A stretch of 64,000 nt of DNA, from positions 103,381 to 167,380 of the forward strand of contig MU657196.1 of the NCBI GenBank assembly GCA_026770575.1, in the 5' to 3' direction. Of the stretch, positions 31,501 through 41,535 are shown in pieces (positions within the stretch are counted from its first letter, which is position 1; each line of letters begins with the position of its first letter). The translations under genes and the position numbers were made by a program. Below the pieces are notes generated by a model. The model saw only the letters and a program-made list of their open reading frames with translations. It ran no database searches and was not told where the DNA came from. Source of the DNA: Pelagophyceae sp. CCMP2097 (Eukaryota > Sar > Pelagophyceae).

Positions 31501-33197
31501 AGCTGCGCCACGAAGACGTTGCGGCGAAGGTGGCGTTGTACCAGGCGGACCTTGATCTCGGCGACTGTATGACCTACGACGAATCTGCGAAGGACGTGGT
31601 CTTTGGCGCCTCGAACCTAACGAAGCGCGCGGCAAACCTGCGGCTGCGCGACGCTGCGACTGCGATTTCCAAAGTCGTAAACAGCAAGCCCAAAGCTGTT
31701 GTCGTCCTCACCGAATTCTCTGCGCCCGAACAAGTCGCAAAGCACTCCAAGGACTTTGCGTCGACGAAGACGCTCGTTTCAGGGTTGCAGGCCGCGCTCT
31801 TGGAATGCGGCGCGGTATGCGAGGTGACGTTCGTCGGGTCTCTTTCAAAACTTGAGCAGCACCTGGCCAAGCTGACGGCTGACGGCGGCGTGCCAGTGCT
31901 TTTGTTAGAGGCGCGCAACGCGCCCGGCGCTTTGCTCTGCAGCGTGCTGCCCATGCCCGTAATCGCGGACACGCTGGCGATGCCGTCGTGGGGCGACGTC
32001 GACGCAACCGAGGCCGCCGCCGCCGCTGCCTCGGCGTTTCTCGCATTAGACGCCGGCGCGCGGCTCAATGGTCTCGTCGACGTCGTCATCCACGACGCCG
32101 CGCGGACGCTGGCGCCTGGGGCGCCGTCTGACGGGAGGGCGCTGCTCCGCCTGGAGGCGCCGCGCGTACTCGGCCCGCGGCTGCGATGCGACGCAACCGT
32201 CGCGGCGCGGCTCCTCTCCGGCGAGGCGAAGCGGCCCTTTGTGGCCATCGTCGGCGACGAGCGGCACGGCGGCGCCGCCGTCGGGCTGGTGCAGCGCGCG
32301 GCGCTGATCGAGGCGTTGATAGACGTCGCAGACGAAATCTGCCTCGGCGGCCGGTGCGCCCTCGAGTGCCTCGCCGCCGCCGGCGTCGGCGTCGGCCGCA
32401 AGCCGGAGGGCTGGAACGACGGCGTCGCAGCCGTCGCGAAGCAACTTATGGCAAAGGCGCTGCGCCGCGGCGTGCGCGTCAGGCTCCCCTGCGACTTTGC
32501 CACGGGCGACGTTCTGCTCGACGAGCACGGCGCAGTCGGCGTTTCGCGCGCGCGGGGCGACGACGCGCCGGACGACGCCGAGAAGGCGGACGACGGCGAC
32601 GACGAGGGCCCGGACGCGTCCGCGGGCTTTGACTACGACGGCGAAGCTGCGGAACACTCGCTCGCTGCGGGCCTGCCCAAGGACGCTTACGCGCTCGACG
32701 TCGGCCCGCGGTCCATTGACGCAATGAAATCAGCGGTGGCGGCCGCGGGCACGGTGCTGTGGTGCGGCCTCGTTGGGCACTGCGAGTGCTCGGCGTTCCA
32801 GGCCGGCTGCCGCGACGTCATGGACGCCTGCGTCTCGGCGCACGAGGACCGCGGCGCCACCGTCGTCGTCTCCGGCGCGGGGGCCGTTAAATGGCTGGCG
32901 CTGTTCACTTCGATTATCGGCGACGACGGCAGGCCAAGCGACTTTGGCGGCGGCGAAACCGTCGCGCACGCCGCCGACGCCGACGGCGGCGACGCCTTCG
33001 AGCGCCTCCTCTGCGGCCACGCCGTGGACGCGCTCGGGCTCGTCGTGAGCCGCGCGCCGCAAAAGGGCGGCGCGCTTGACGACGAGACGCTCCTCGACGC
33101 CGAGCTCCGCGCCCTCGCGCAGGCCGCCGCAGAGGCCGCAGCCGAGGCCGCAGAAGACGACGAAGACGACGACGATGACGACGACGACGAGGATTGA
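28504..33197 (+). CDS. MYCBPAP-like protein fused to degenerate PGK-like domain
   Basis: At least three exons: one from ATG 28504 (MEESPADSLLLGTNEASPAE), one ending about 28908 with KKTLLVARKATDQDDIKRDE, and a large one from 28962 to 33197. A GTGCGT donor and GCCTAG acceptor close the last join; the first is not settled. The middle matches MYCBP-associated protein: RKWAEQQRDWLRLGKSLATA, SEHFWEMSLRS, then NHLTMHVDARGGHP with NCGDSVVYYEWRPRF. An acidic D/E run (about residue 700) is followed by a phosphoglycerate-kinase-like half: KRPFVAIVGDERHGG (PGK has VAILGGAK), ADEICLGGRCALECL, AYALDVGPRSIDAMKSAV, GTVLWCGLVGH, VVVSGAGAVKWL. The Gly-Gly-x-Lys nucleotide site is altered, so it may not catalyse. 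MYCBPAP proteins are axonemal central-apparatus components; the fusion suggests a flagellar role (inference). Confidence 0.75.
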
Positions 33198-33713
33198 AGA
33201 ACGCGTGCCTTCGGGGGCGCCGAGTGCGCACGATCTACCTAACGTTTTGGAGCGACGACCGCCGGACTCTCTTCGTCGGGTTGACTCGGGCCGGCCGACG
33301 CATGCGCGCCGGAGCGAGCGAGCTTTCCTTGGAAAGGAGACCTCGGCGCCCGGTGCCTCCGACTGCCCCGCGGCGTCCACGTGCATTTGGCAATTTAAGG
33401 CGTCCTGCTCGCCCCGAAACGCACGCGCGACTGAGCGGCGCAGGGGGCTGTGCGTGGCCACGCCGCATGCGACGACGCGACTCAACCGCCGACAGCATCT
33501 CAAAATTGGAACGGTGGGACTTCCTAGTTGGCTTGTGCAAGCAGCATCGCCGCAACGATTTTCAAAAAAAAGCAATATATCTTGCGAAATTTCTCAAACT
33601 TTCGAGAACCCCCCCAGAAACCGCCAATTTCCTCTTCCAGAATCTAGGATTCGACAATCCCTAACCTCGGCGTCGACTTACGTGTGCGCTCATCGCTCGT
33701 AGCCGCTCGCATC
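33198..33713. other. Spacer with AT-rich tract
   Basis: No gene supported. 33540-33665 is AT-richer and lies immediately upstream of the carbonic anhydrase, so it probably holds its promoter. Confidence 0.3.
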
Positions 33714-35017
33714 ATGACCCGCTACCTCCGCTGCGCCGTCGTCGCCGCCGCCGCCGCGTCGGCGGCCGCGAAGTGCGTCGACACCGCTGCGTGGACCGGC
33801 AACACCCCGGACAAAGGCTGCGCCTGGGTGCGTCACCTGCGTCTCCGAGGCTGCCCGGGGCTCGCCCAGAGCTGCGAGCTCGCGCCCCCGACCGCACGCC
33901 GCGATCCGCGCGCCCCCAGGTCGCGCTCATGCCGGAGAAGCGGTGCGCTTACAAGGGCCTCATCGGCGGCATTGGCAAGAAGGTCACGGCGTACACGGCC
34001 TGCACGGTCACCTGCGGTACGCGAGCGACCGGCGCGGCAGAACGATTGTTGAGCACGGCCGACGCACGACCTTTGAGCACTCCCGACGTTTGAGAGGTCT
34101 CTCTCGACCGGGACTGAGAAGGGCCCGCGCGGCTTCCGGTCGGGCGACCCTCGGCGGACCCGTGGCGGGTCCCCTTCCGCACGTGCCTTCGGCGGCACCG
34201 GACCGGACCTCCTTGCGCGCAGATGCAAGGACCTGCTCTGCATCAACGCCGAGTCGCAGGCGCCGCGCAACGTGACCGCGGGATCCGTCGGCCTCGAGAA
34301 GACCCGGGCCAAGCCGATTGCGACCACGAAAAAGCTCGTGCACGTCAATACGCACTGGCACGATGGCGCGGAGCACTTCTCCGCGGGTGAGCCGCATTCG
34401 GGTCCAAGGAAACGACAGTCAGCGCGACGAGCGTCGCGTCGACCGCCCCCCCGCGGAGCCCGCTTCCCCTAGGCGAGTACGACACGCTGCACGAGAACTC
34501 CGGTGGCTACTACTGCGACTCGCTCGTTTCGACGTTGACGCCAGCGCAGCTCGTGCCGTATGATTTCAAGTACTGCGTGGAAACGGAGGTCGGCGGCACG
34601 TACGAGCTGCACTGGGTCTACTCGTCGGGCGGCACGTCCGTCGGCGACGGCCTCGGCGGCGCCTTCTCGCGCGAGGCCAACCCGCTCGTCGTCGTCCAGG
34701 CGCAGGTCTTCGTCGTCGTCAACGATGACGCCTACACCCAAAACATGTTCATCGGCAGCTGGGTCGAAGACCTGGCGACGGACGGCGTCAAGTACCTCGG
34801 CTCGACGACGGGCACCAAGTACGACAACGAGGTCTGCTCGCCCTACATGGTTTCGTGGCACGTCGACCGCAAGTGCCACCTCATCGCCGCGTCGACGATG
34901 GACGCCATGTGCCACGACATGGCGCAGCTCTACGACATGCACGCGGACGTCGAGACGCACGCCTCGCGCGTCCTCGTCGCGCCGGAGTTCTCCGCCATCG
35001 AAATGTTCACCCTCTGA
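33714..35017 (+). CDS. Secreted delta-class carbonic anhydrase
   Basis: Starts MTRYLRCAVVAAAAASAAAK, a signal peptide followed by a Cys-containing mature start. Exons are about 33714-33827, 33920-34016, from about 34223 to 34386, and 34473-35017; most joins close, the one between exons 2 and 3 does not with the first AG tried. The catalytic block is HVNTHWHDGAEHFSAGEYDT, matching the delta-CA signature with the HxH zinc pair. It is followed by GGYYCD, YDFKYCVETEVGGTYELHWV (likely third His) and GLGGAFSREANPLVVVQAQV. Delta carbonic anhydrases, known from diatoms and other marine algae, interconvert CO2 and bicarbonate outside the cell or in secretory compartments, feeding carbon-concentrating mechanisms. 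Even Cys spacing suggests disulfides. Confidence 0.85.
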
Positions 35018-35204
35018 AAACGGAGCCCGAAACCCTCCCGAGTCTCTCTCAAAGTAAGCATCCGTAGAACTTGTGGCTGCTGGCGTGCCCACGGGGACAC
35101 CGCCTTTCGTCCTCACGGTATATATGGTGGATTCACTCGATGGGGTGCGCGAGATAGATGCCGTGTAGGCGAGCGCGAGGTACTCTAATAGCGAGGCCGC
35201 GTCT

Positions 35205-35530
35205 GTGCCGCCGCCGCATAACCGACGTTGGCGCGGCCGTCGGAACAGCAAGAGGGCGCGTGCGTTGGAACGGACGTCGGTGCGACCCTCGAAAGGGCAA
35301 TCGGGTAGGCATGGTGCGCCAACACCGGCACGGCAGTCGAAGCGGAGCGGGGCGCGAACGTCGGCACAGCAAACGGAACAGCACGGGGCGCACGTCGGCG
35401 CGGTCATCAGAACGGCAGTCGGAATGGGTCAGGGCGCATGCGTTGGAATGGACGGTCGGCGCGACCATCGGCACTGCAGTCGGAGCGGCATGAGGCGCGG
35501 ACGTCGGCACGGCAAACGGCGCACTCGGAC
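35205..35530. repeat. Degenerate minisatellite
   Basis: A diverged tandem array built from words like gcggacgtcggcacggcaaa and gcgtgcgttggaa(c/t)gga. On the minus strand it reads as Pro/Ala/Thr-rich pseudo-protein (VPTSAPHAAPTAVPM). No gene is supported across it. Confidence 0.55.
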
Positions 35531-36109
35531 TCGAGAGAACGTGAATTATCGCTGAATTCTCACTCAAAATTCTCAAAACACTGTCGAATTAGATTATCAC
35601 CGGAAATCTATTAACTATTTTTGGCTCGTGAAGGCGGCTGGCGCTGCGCCGGCCACTCCCGCGAGACGCCCTGGGCGCGCCTGTTTGGCTTTTTCGTAAA
35701 CTGCCTTATTTTGGCGATTCTCTGCGAAAGCTTCTTAATTTAGTAGTTAATCAAGTCTAAACCTTAGGGCACAAATCAAAAGTCGATGAAGGCGCCAATG
35801 AGTTCCCGGCCAATTGAGACAGACGTTAGGGGCACTGTGCCCGAACGTTATGTCCAAATTGGCCGGCAATTCCTTGCCTCCAAAGTAGGCTACTAAAATT
35901 TCGCGGTTTGAGACGTTTCTTCTTCGCGCGCTGGTCTCCGAGGCGCCAACTTATACGACTGGAGGGAGCGGCAAGAGCGCACGCGCTAAAAAAAGTTATC
36001 TTCGGCGATTTCTGTTGTGCAAATTCGACAGTGAAATCGGGCCCCTCCGACTCGATCGGAGTCGCGCGACGCGTGATCCTCTAACGTCACGGCGGCGCTG
36101 AGCCCCGAG
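35531..36109. other. AT-richer spacer upstream of the AP2 gene
   Basis: No frame of note. Base composition is clearly less GC-rich than surrounding genes (35560-35780). It likely includes the AP2 gene promoter. Confidence 0.35.
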
Positions 36110-37319
36110 ATGGCCGCGTTCTTCAGCAGCTCGCGCGCGAACTTTCAAGAAATGGCGAGGTCTGAGAATCGCTTGGCCGACTCGGACGCGTGCGCGGCGG
36201 CGCTCGGCGACGAGGCGGTCCAGGCCGCGCCGTCGAAACTGTGGCAGTTATTGTGCAGCGTCGATGGCGATGCGCCGACGGCCGCGCCGCCGTCGCGCGG
36301 CGCGAAGCGGCCGAGCGAGGCTGCGGACGGCGCGGCGGTCGCCAAGTGCCCTCGGCGCGGGACGGCGCACGCGTCGAAGTACATCGGCGTTTCGTGGGAC
36401 AAGAGCAACTGCAAATGGCGTGCAAGACTTCAAGATGCGGCGGGCCGAACTTTGCAATTGGGCTACTTCGCCGTCGAGGATGTCGCGGCCCGGGCGTACG
36501 ACGCGGCCGTGATTCGAGAGAATCTGACAAACATCCGGCCAATGAACTCAGGAAAGGACGGCGTCCTGCTCGAGAAACCGGTGCGCTTTGCATGGCATCA
36601 TGTTCACAAGAATCAATCCCAATCGCCCTCTCCTCGCGCAGGAAATGTCGTCCGAGTTCCGCGGCGTCACCTTCAGCCTTGAAAAAAAACGCTGGCAAGC
36701 CAAAATCAAGCGCGGCAAGTGCCACGGCCTCGACGGGAAAATGCAGCACCTCGGGTACCACGAAGACGAGCATGATGCAGCCTTGGCGGTCGACTCGTTC
36801 ACGAGGCTGCACATGCCGGGCACGGCTCTCAACTTCCCGACGCTTGACGAGCTCTACGAGTTGAAGCTCAAGGTATGCTGATACACATCATGATCGAAGA
36901 GACAGGGCCAACTCTCATTCGTGCTTTGGACGACACTCCCGAACTGTAGGCCCCGCTGCTAGTCCGGCTGACGTACGACGTGGGCGTTGGCAGGCGAGAG
37001 GTCATCGCGGCGCAACTGACCGAGGTGGGTCGTCAGAAGGAAGCCGCTGCTGTCTTCGACGCAGTCACTCGGGCGCCTCCAGGTGAAGTACGACCCTTCG
37101 CACGAATCCGTCTGGGGCTACCTTGTCGAGTTCGAGGACGCGCAGTCGGCGGAGCTGCTTGGCTTGGAAGCAACGTTATGGGACCCGGTCACCGGCGACC
37201 ATTCTCAATTCGCCGCCTGCGACTACCGGCAAGCCGCGCCGCGCTCCAAAGGGCCATCCGCGCGCAAAAAGGCGACACCCACGCCCAAGGGGGCCTCGCC
37301 AGCACCGAGGAGTCTCTAA
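36110..37319 (+). CDS. Double AP2/ERF-domain DNA-binding protein
   Basis: Four exons, 36110-36580, 36642-36872, 36950-37024 and 37083-37319, all in phase 0, give 337 aa. Donors are GTGCGC, GTATGC and GTGGGT; acceptors GCGCAG, CTGTAG and TCCAG. The first AP2 domain spans about residues 88-140: SKYIGVSWDKSNCKWRARLQ then LGYFAVEDVAARAYDAAV. The second opens exon 2: SSEFRGVTFSLEKKRWQAKI then HLGYHEDEHDAALAVDSF. Upstream are Lys/Arg-rich nuclear-type residues (GAKRPSEAADG). The last exons (VKYDPSHESVWGYLVEFEDA) resemble no domain I know and end in a basic Pro-rich tail. AP2 domains bind DNA, and multi-AP2 proteins are usual transcription factors in algae; the target is unknown. An inverted remnant lies 48 bp beyond its end. 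Confidence 0.85.
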
Positions 37320-37366
37320 TCAAATGTGTTCAAGAACCACGGGTACCACTGGCCGTGGTCCTGCGG

Positions 37367-37648
37367 CTAGCTGACGCCGATATTCTGCAAAGAGTGCCCT
37401 TTGCCGCACCGCGCGCACTTGAAGGCCGGCGCGGCGCCTCCCGCCGCCGCGTCGCTCGGCCGCTTTGAGCCGCGCGGATGCGGCGCCACCGCCGTTTTGG
37501 CGCTGCGATACATGAAGGGGGCGGCCTGGACCGCCGCCGCCGCGACCGCCGCCGCGCAGGCGTCTACCATGCGAGCCCTGATCGTGGCCATTGCCTCAAA
37601 GTCCGCGCGTGCGCTGCGGAGGTACGTGGCCACGCTCAGCGCCACCAT
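37367..37648 (-). pseudogene. Truncated inverted paralogue of the AP2 gene
   Basis: The frame reads MVALSVATYLRSARADFEAM ... DACAAAVAAAAVQAAP ... RGSKRPSDAAAGGAA and stops just after LQNIGVS. It aligns with the N-terminus of the intact AP2 protein (SRANFQEM, DACAAALGDEAVQAAP, RGAKRPSEAADGAA, KYIGVS), ending at the first beta strand of the AP2 domain. It is therefore a 5' fragment of a paralogue in opposite orientation, truncated before any DNA-binding domain is complete. Confidence 0.75.
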
Positions 37649-37739
37649 GACGCGCCGCGCGCAGGGCGACGCGGCAGCGCGAGCGCCGCGCGGCCGGCGG
37701 CGGCGCCGGGCACGTGAGGACGCGTGCTCTGTGCCCGTG

Positions 37740-38240
37740 CACGGCGGTCTAGGAATTCCTATGATAAGTGCACGGTGCCATAGGGATTCCTATGATAACG
37801 CCTCTGGTACCTCGGACGAAAACGCCCCCAGGACGTCTCGCCCGGGGCTCGCCGGGGCAGCCTCTTTGCACCTCGAGCAGTGCTGAAATCAACCTTTATT
37901 TTAAGTAATTCTCGAATATCGCCAAAAATGAGTCAATTTTTAAAAGACACACAAAAGTTCAGAAATATTTAATTTCATATAAAATCAAGGTTATGGACCC
38001 CATTTCCGATATTTTCGGGTGCATATTTGGGTTTCCGGATATTTAAAAATTCCGGACAGCAGACTCCCTCGTCAGAATATTTAATAATTAATTAGTTAAT
38101 TGATTTTGGAAATTTCTTCCAGGCCTTTTGATTTCAGCACTGACGAGAAGTCTACTGTTTAAAGTTACTGACTATTAAATCAAACCCTCAAACAGCGCGG
38201 GGCAATCGCAAAACGAAATGGGAAGACTTAGGAATTCCTA
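37740..38240. other. AT-rich spacer with aggaattcct palindromes
   Basis: No coding frame. Contains aggaattcctatgataa (37751), gggattcctatgataac (37783) and taggaattccta (38228). The AT-rich part 37880-38180 ends at acgagaagtctac, a word shared with the flank of the duplicated copy at 41364. Confidence 0.5.
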
Positions 38241-38400
38241 AAGTGGGATTTCGATTTCCACCGATCCTAGGGACTTGTTCAAAGCCTGCCAGGGTTCAAA
38301 GTTTGAAAGTTTAAAAAAAGGAGCGAAATCGGGTCGAAACGAGCGAGGGACAGTGCACACGAGCAGTGGGGCCGAGCGCGAAAAGCAGACTTCCGGAGCG

Positions 38401-39438
38401 ATGGACCACGCCTGCTGCGTCTGCGACGCGCCAGACGGCAAGCACTGCGCCAAGTGCAAATCGCGCTACTACTGCGGCAAGGCGTGCCAGGTCGTCGACT
38501 GGAAACGCGGGCACAACAAGGCGTGCAGGCAGCTCGCCGCCGCGTTCCAGGACCGGCTCCTCGACGAGCTCATGCCAGCGAAGATGAAGATCAAGGAGGA
38601 GCCGGCCATCGTTGCGGACGTCGCGCCGGTGGACGGCTCCAAGGCGGCGGCGCGGACGCCGGCTGCTCGGACGGGCACCACGAAGGACGCCAAGGCCACT
38701 GCGCTGAACGACAACGCGGTGGACTGGCGCGGCACTTGCGCCATCTGCCTGGACCTGCTCCCTCTTGATGCTCCTGATGGTGGCAAGAGTGGCAAGACGT
38801 TTTACTGCTGCTGCTGCAATAAGATTTGCACGGTATGCCACGTCAAGTGCCGGCAGCACGACGAGCGCTGCCCGCTCTGCCGAGCGCCGGCCTCCAAGTC
38901 AAATGCCGAGTGGCTGCGCCGGCTGCAGAAGCATGTGGACAAGGGCAACGCCGAGGCGCAGATCATGCTTGGAAGCCAGTACTCTAGTGGTGGCCCGGGC
39001 ATCCGGCAGGATTTAAAGCGGGCGGTCCAGCTCTATGAGCTCGCCGCGGCGCAAGGGCACGCAATAGCTCAGGTGCGGCTGGGAATGTGCCATCAATGCG
39101 GAGATGGCGTCAAGATCGACCTCGAGACCGCCGCGATGTTGTACCGGCGCGCGGCCGAGCAAGGATACGCCGATGGTCAAAACAACATCGGCGCGATGTC
39201 GTACGGCGGCATCGGCGTGGCCCAGTCGTACGACGAAGCTGCGCAGTGGTGGCGCCTCAGCGCGGCGCAGGACGACGCGGACGCGCTCTACAACCTCGGC
39301 GCGTGTTATCAATACGGCGACGGCGCGCCGAAGGACCTCGACGAGGCGCTGCGCTGCTACAAGCGCGCTGCGGCCCAGGGGCACGTCGATGCTGCGGCGC
39401 GGCTCCGGCAAATTAGGTCGCAACTCGGCATATTTTGA
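38401..39438 (+). CDS. MYND + RING + Sel1-repeat protein, copy 2, intact
   Basis: A single open frame of 345 codons from MDHACCVCDAPDGKHC. MYND finger about residues 5-42 (CAKCKSRYYCGKACQ), RING-like cluster about 115-165 (CAICLDLLPLDAPDG, CCCNKICTVC, RCPLCRAP), then five to six Sel1 repeats (NAEAQIMLGSQYSSGG, YADGQNNIGAMSYGG, DADALYNLGACYQYGDG) ending QIRSQLGIF. This is the reference copy: the copies at 1593 and 41536 need frame changes. The upstream 150 bp, from gtgggatttcgatttccacc (38242), is nearly identical to that of copy 3. Likely a protein-interaction adaptor or E3 ligase, inferred from domains only. Confidence 0.87.
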   Translation: MDHACCVCDAPDGKHCAKCKSRYYCGKACQVVDWKRGHNKACRQLAAAFQDRLLDELMPAKMKIKEEPAIVADVAPVDGSKAAARTPAARTGTTKDAKATALNDNAVDWRGTCAICLDLLPLDAPDGGKSGKTFYCCCCNKICTVCHVKCRQHDERCPLCRAPASKSNAEWLRRLQKHVDKGNAEAQIMLGSQYSSGGPGIRQDLKRAVQLYELAAAQGHAIAQVRLGMCHQCGDGVKIDLETAAMLYRRAAEQGYADGQNNIGAMSYGGIGVAQSYDEAAQWWRLSAAQDDADALYNLGACYQYGDGAPKDLDEALRCYKRAAAQGHVDAAARLRQIRSQLGIF

Positions 39439-39584
39439 TATTTTGACGCCTTTATTTGACAAGAGCGCTCCCCCTTTGAAAGACCCCGGCCGCGCGCTCT
39501 TTCGCCGCGCGGGGCCTTGTGTCGCCGGAATCGGACTCGTGGACGTCAAACGCGCAATACCCCGACGTGCCCGCGCGCGTCACC

Positions 39585-39674
39585 GTGCGATCCGTCACGG
39601 TGCGCGCGGCGGTGCGGGCGACGCCGGCGGAGGTACGGCGCACGTGCTTTGCGCAAATGGCGTGGGAGCGGTGA
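39585..39674 (+). pseudogene. Remnant of the SRPBCC gene next to MYND copy 2
   Basis: About 87 bases, cggtgcgcgcggcggtg(c)gggcgacgcc and on, match the start of the intact SRPBCC gene at 42757. The reading is RSVTVRAAVRATPAEV against RSITVRAAVQATPAEV, then it stops at TGA 39672. The start codon is GTG rather than ATG and everything after the first 30 codons is missing. Confidence 0.75.
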
Positions 39675-39862
39675 GATCCGTCTGAGCCTTCAAGACGTCA
39701 AAGGCGGCTTGGAAAACCCGCCTCTCAAGCTCTGGCCACGTCGACCGTCCCCTGAAGCCCGCCCCCCACCTTTCGCGTGTATACTCGTTGGCCTCTTTCG
39801 ATGGAAACCTTTGGAGCCTCCTTGCCACTGCAAAGTCGAAGAAAGAGCATCCACGGCATTAA

Positions 39863-41253
39863 TTAGAGTGCGACGTTCCAGAGCCGCGCCGTCATGCCGT
39901 AGCCCGCCGTCACGACTCGCTTCCCGTCGGGCGAGAACGCGCAGCTCGTGACACCGTCGGCGTGCCCCTCGAGCGTCGCCNNNNNNNNNNNNNNNNNNNN
40001 NNNNNNNNNNNNNNNNNNNNNNNNNNNNNNNNNNNNNNNNNNNNNNNNNNNNNNNNNNNNNNNNNNNNNNNNNNNNNNNNNNNNNNNNNNNNNNNNNNNN
40101 NNNNNNNNNNNNNNNNNNNNNNNNNNNNNNNNNNNNNNNNNNNNNNNNNNNNNNNNNNNNNNNNNNNNNNNNNNNNNNNNNNNNNNNNNNNNNNNNNNNN
40201 NNNNNNNNNNNNNNNNNNNNNNNNNNNNNNNNNNNNNNNNNNNNNNNNNNNNNNNNNNNNNNNCAGCGCGCCCGTCTCGGCGTCCCAGAGCCGCGCCGTC
40301 TTGTCGTAGCTCGCCGTCACGAGGCGCTTGCCGTCGGGCGAGAACGCACAGCGCAAGACATAGTCGGTGTGCCCCTCGAGCGTCAGCAGCAGCGCGCCGG
40401 TCTCGGCGTCCCAGAGCCGCGCCGTCATGTCGGCGCTCGCCGTCACGAGGCGCTTGCCGTCGGGCGAGAACGCACAGCTGTAGACGGTGTCAATGTACCC
40501 CTCGAGCGTCAGCAGCAGCGCGCCCGACTGGGCGTCCCAGAGCCGCGCCGTGCCGTCGCTGCTCGCCGTCACGATGCGCTCGCCGTTGGGCGAGAACGCG
40601 CAGCATTCGATGTAGTCGATGTGTCCCTCGAGCGTCGCCTGCAGCGCGCCCGTCTCGGCGTCCCAGAGCCGCACCGTCTGGTCGTTGCTCGTCGTCGCGA
40701 TGCGCTTGCCGGTGGGCGAGAACGCACAGCGCAAGACGTAGCCGGTGTGCCCCTCGAGCGTCAGCAGCAGCGCGCCCGTCTCGGCGCCCCAGAGCCGCGC
40801 CGTCTTGTCCAGGCTCGCCGTCACGAGGCACTTGCCGTCGGGCGAGAACGCACAGCTGTAGACGGTGTCAATGTGCCCCTCGAGCGTCGCCTGCAGCGCG
40901 CCCGTCTCAGCGTCCCAGAGCCGCACCGTCTTGTCGAAGCTCGCCGTCGCGATGCGCTTGCCGTCGTGCGAGAGCGCGCAGCACGTGGCGGCGCGCAGCA
41001 CGCAGTTGGTGTGCCCCTTGAGGATTGCCGTGCCCTTCAAAATCCAGTCCGTCCAGATGAGTTTGCGCACGACCGGCGCCACCCCCCGCGCAGCTCGAGC
41101 GACTCGCTTCGTGACAAAGAGCGCGTTGGGTGACGCCGCCAGCCGCAGGATTAGCGCGAGCAGGTCGCTCAGCTCGAGCACCTCGAGCGCCGGCGCGGCA
41201 CCGGCGGCTGGCCGCACCTTGACGTGGCGCGAGGCTTCGTGGGCGACGTCCAT
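39863..41253 (-). CDS. WD40-repeat protein, interrupted by an assembly gap
   Basis: ATG 41253 ([13 protein letters not shown]). Residues 20-75 resemble a helical F-box-like or leader region ([20 protein letters not shown]). Then six WD40 repeats of 42 residues are seen before the gap (e.g. [33 protein letters not shown]) and one after it ([25 protein letters not shown]), with stop at 39863. The 283-N gap (39981-40263) could hold about two more. The repeats are near-identical in DNA, a sign of recent expansion or conversion and a likely cause of the gap. WD40 propellers are protein-binding scaffolds. The gene is inverted between two copies of the MYND gene. Frame across the gap cannot be checked. 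Confidence 0.82.
39981..40263. other. Assembly gap inside the WD40 array
   Basis: A run of 283 N. Flanks on both sides are in the same 126-bp repeat array, so the true length is probably a multiple of 126. Confidence 0.95.
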
Positions 41254-41380
41254 GTTCCTCCGCACCGTGGGTAGGTGTCGAGGGTGCGCGCTGGAGCCGA
41301 GGCCTGGCTCCGTAGCCCGCCTGCGGCGGCGCGCGCGTGTGGCTCGAGGAGCTCGCTACTGTCACGAGAAGTCTACCAGG

Positions 41381-41535
41381 TGGGATTTCGATTTCCACCA
41401 ATCCTAGGGACTTGTTCAAAGCCTGCCAGGGTTCAAAGTTTGAAAGTTTAAAAAAAAGGGAAATCGGGTCGAAACGAGCGAGGGACAGTGCACACGAGCA
41501 GTGGGGCCGAGCGCGAAAAGCAGACTTCCGGAGCG
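41381..41535 (+). repeat. Duplicated upstream region of MYND copy 3
   Basis: Starts gtgggatttcgatttccacc, then cttgttcaaagcctgccagg and agtttgaaagtttaaaaaaa, nearly identical to 38242-38400. It marks the left part of a duplicated block and probably contains the promoter. Confidence 0.85.

Noticed and set aside
35205..35530. CRISPR-like spaced repeat
   Set aside because: Units are diverged and contiguous with no constant repeat or unique spacers, and the genome is eukaryotic.
38242..38262. tRNA-like stem gtgggatttcgatttccac
   Set aside because: No acceptor, D or anticodon arm around it; it is part of the duplicated upstream region.
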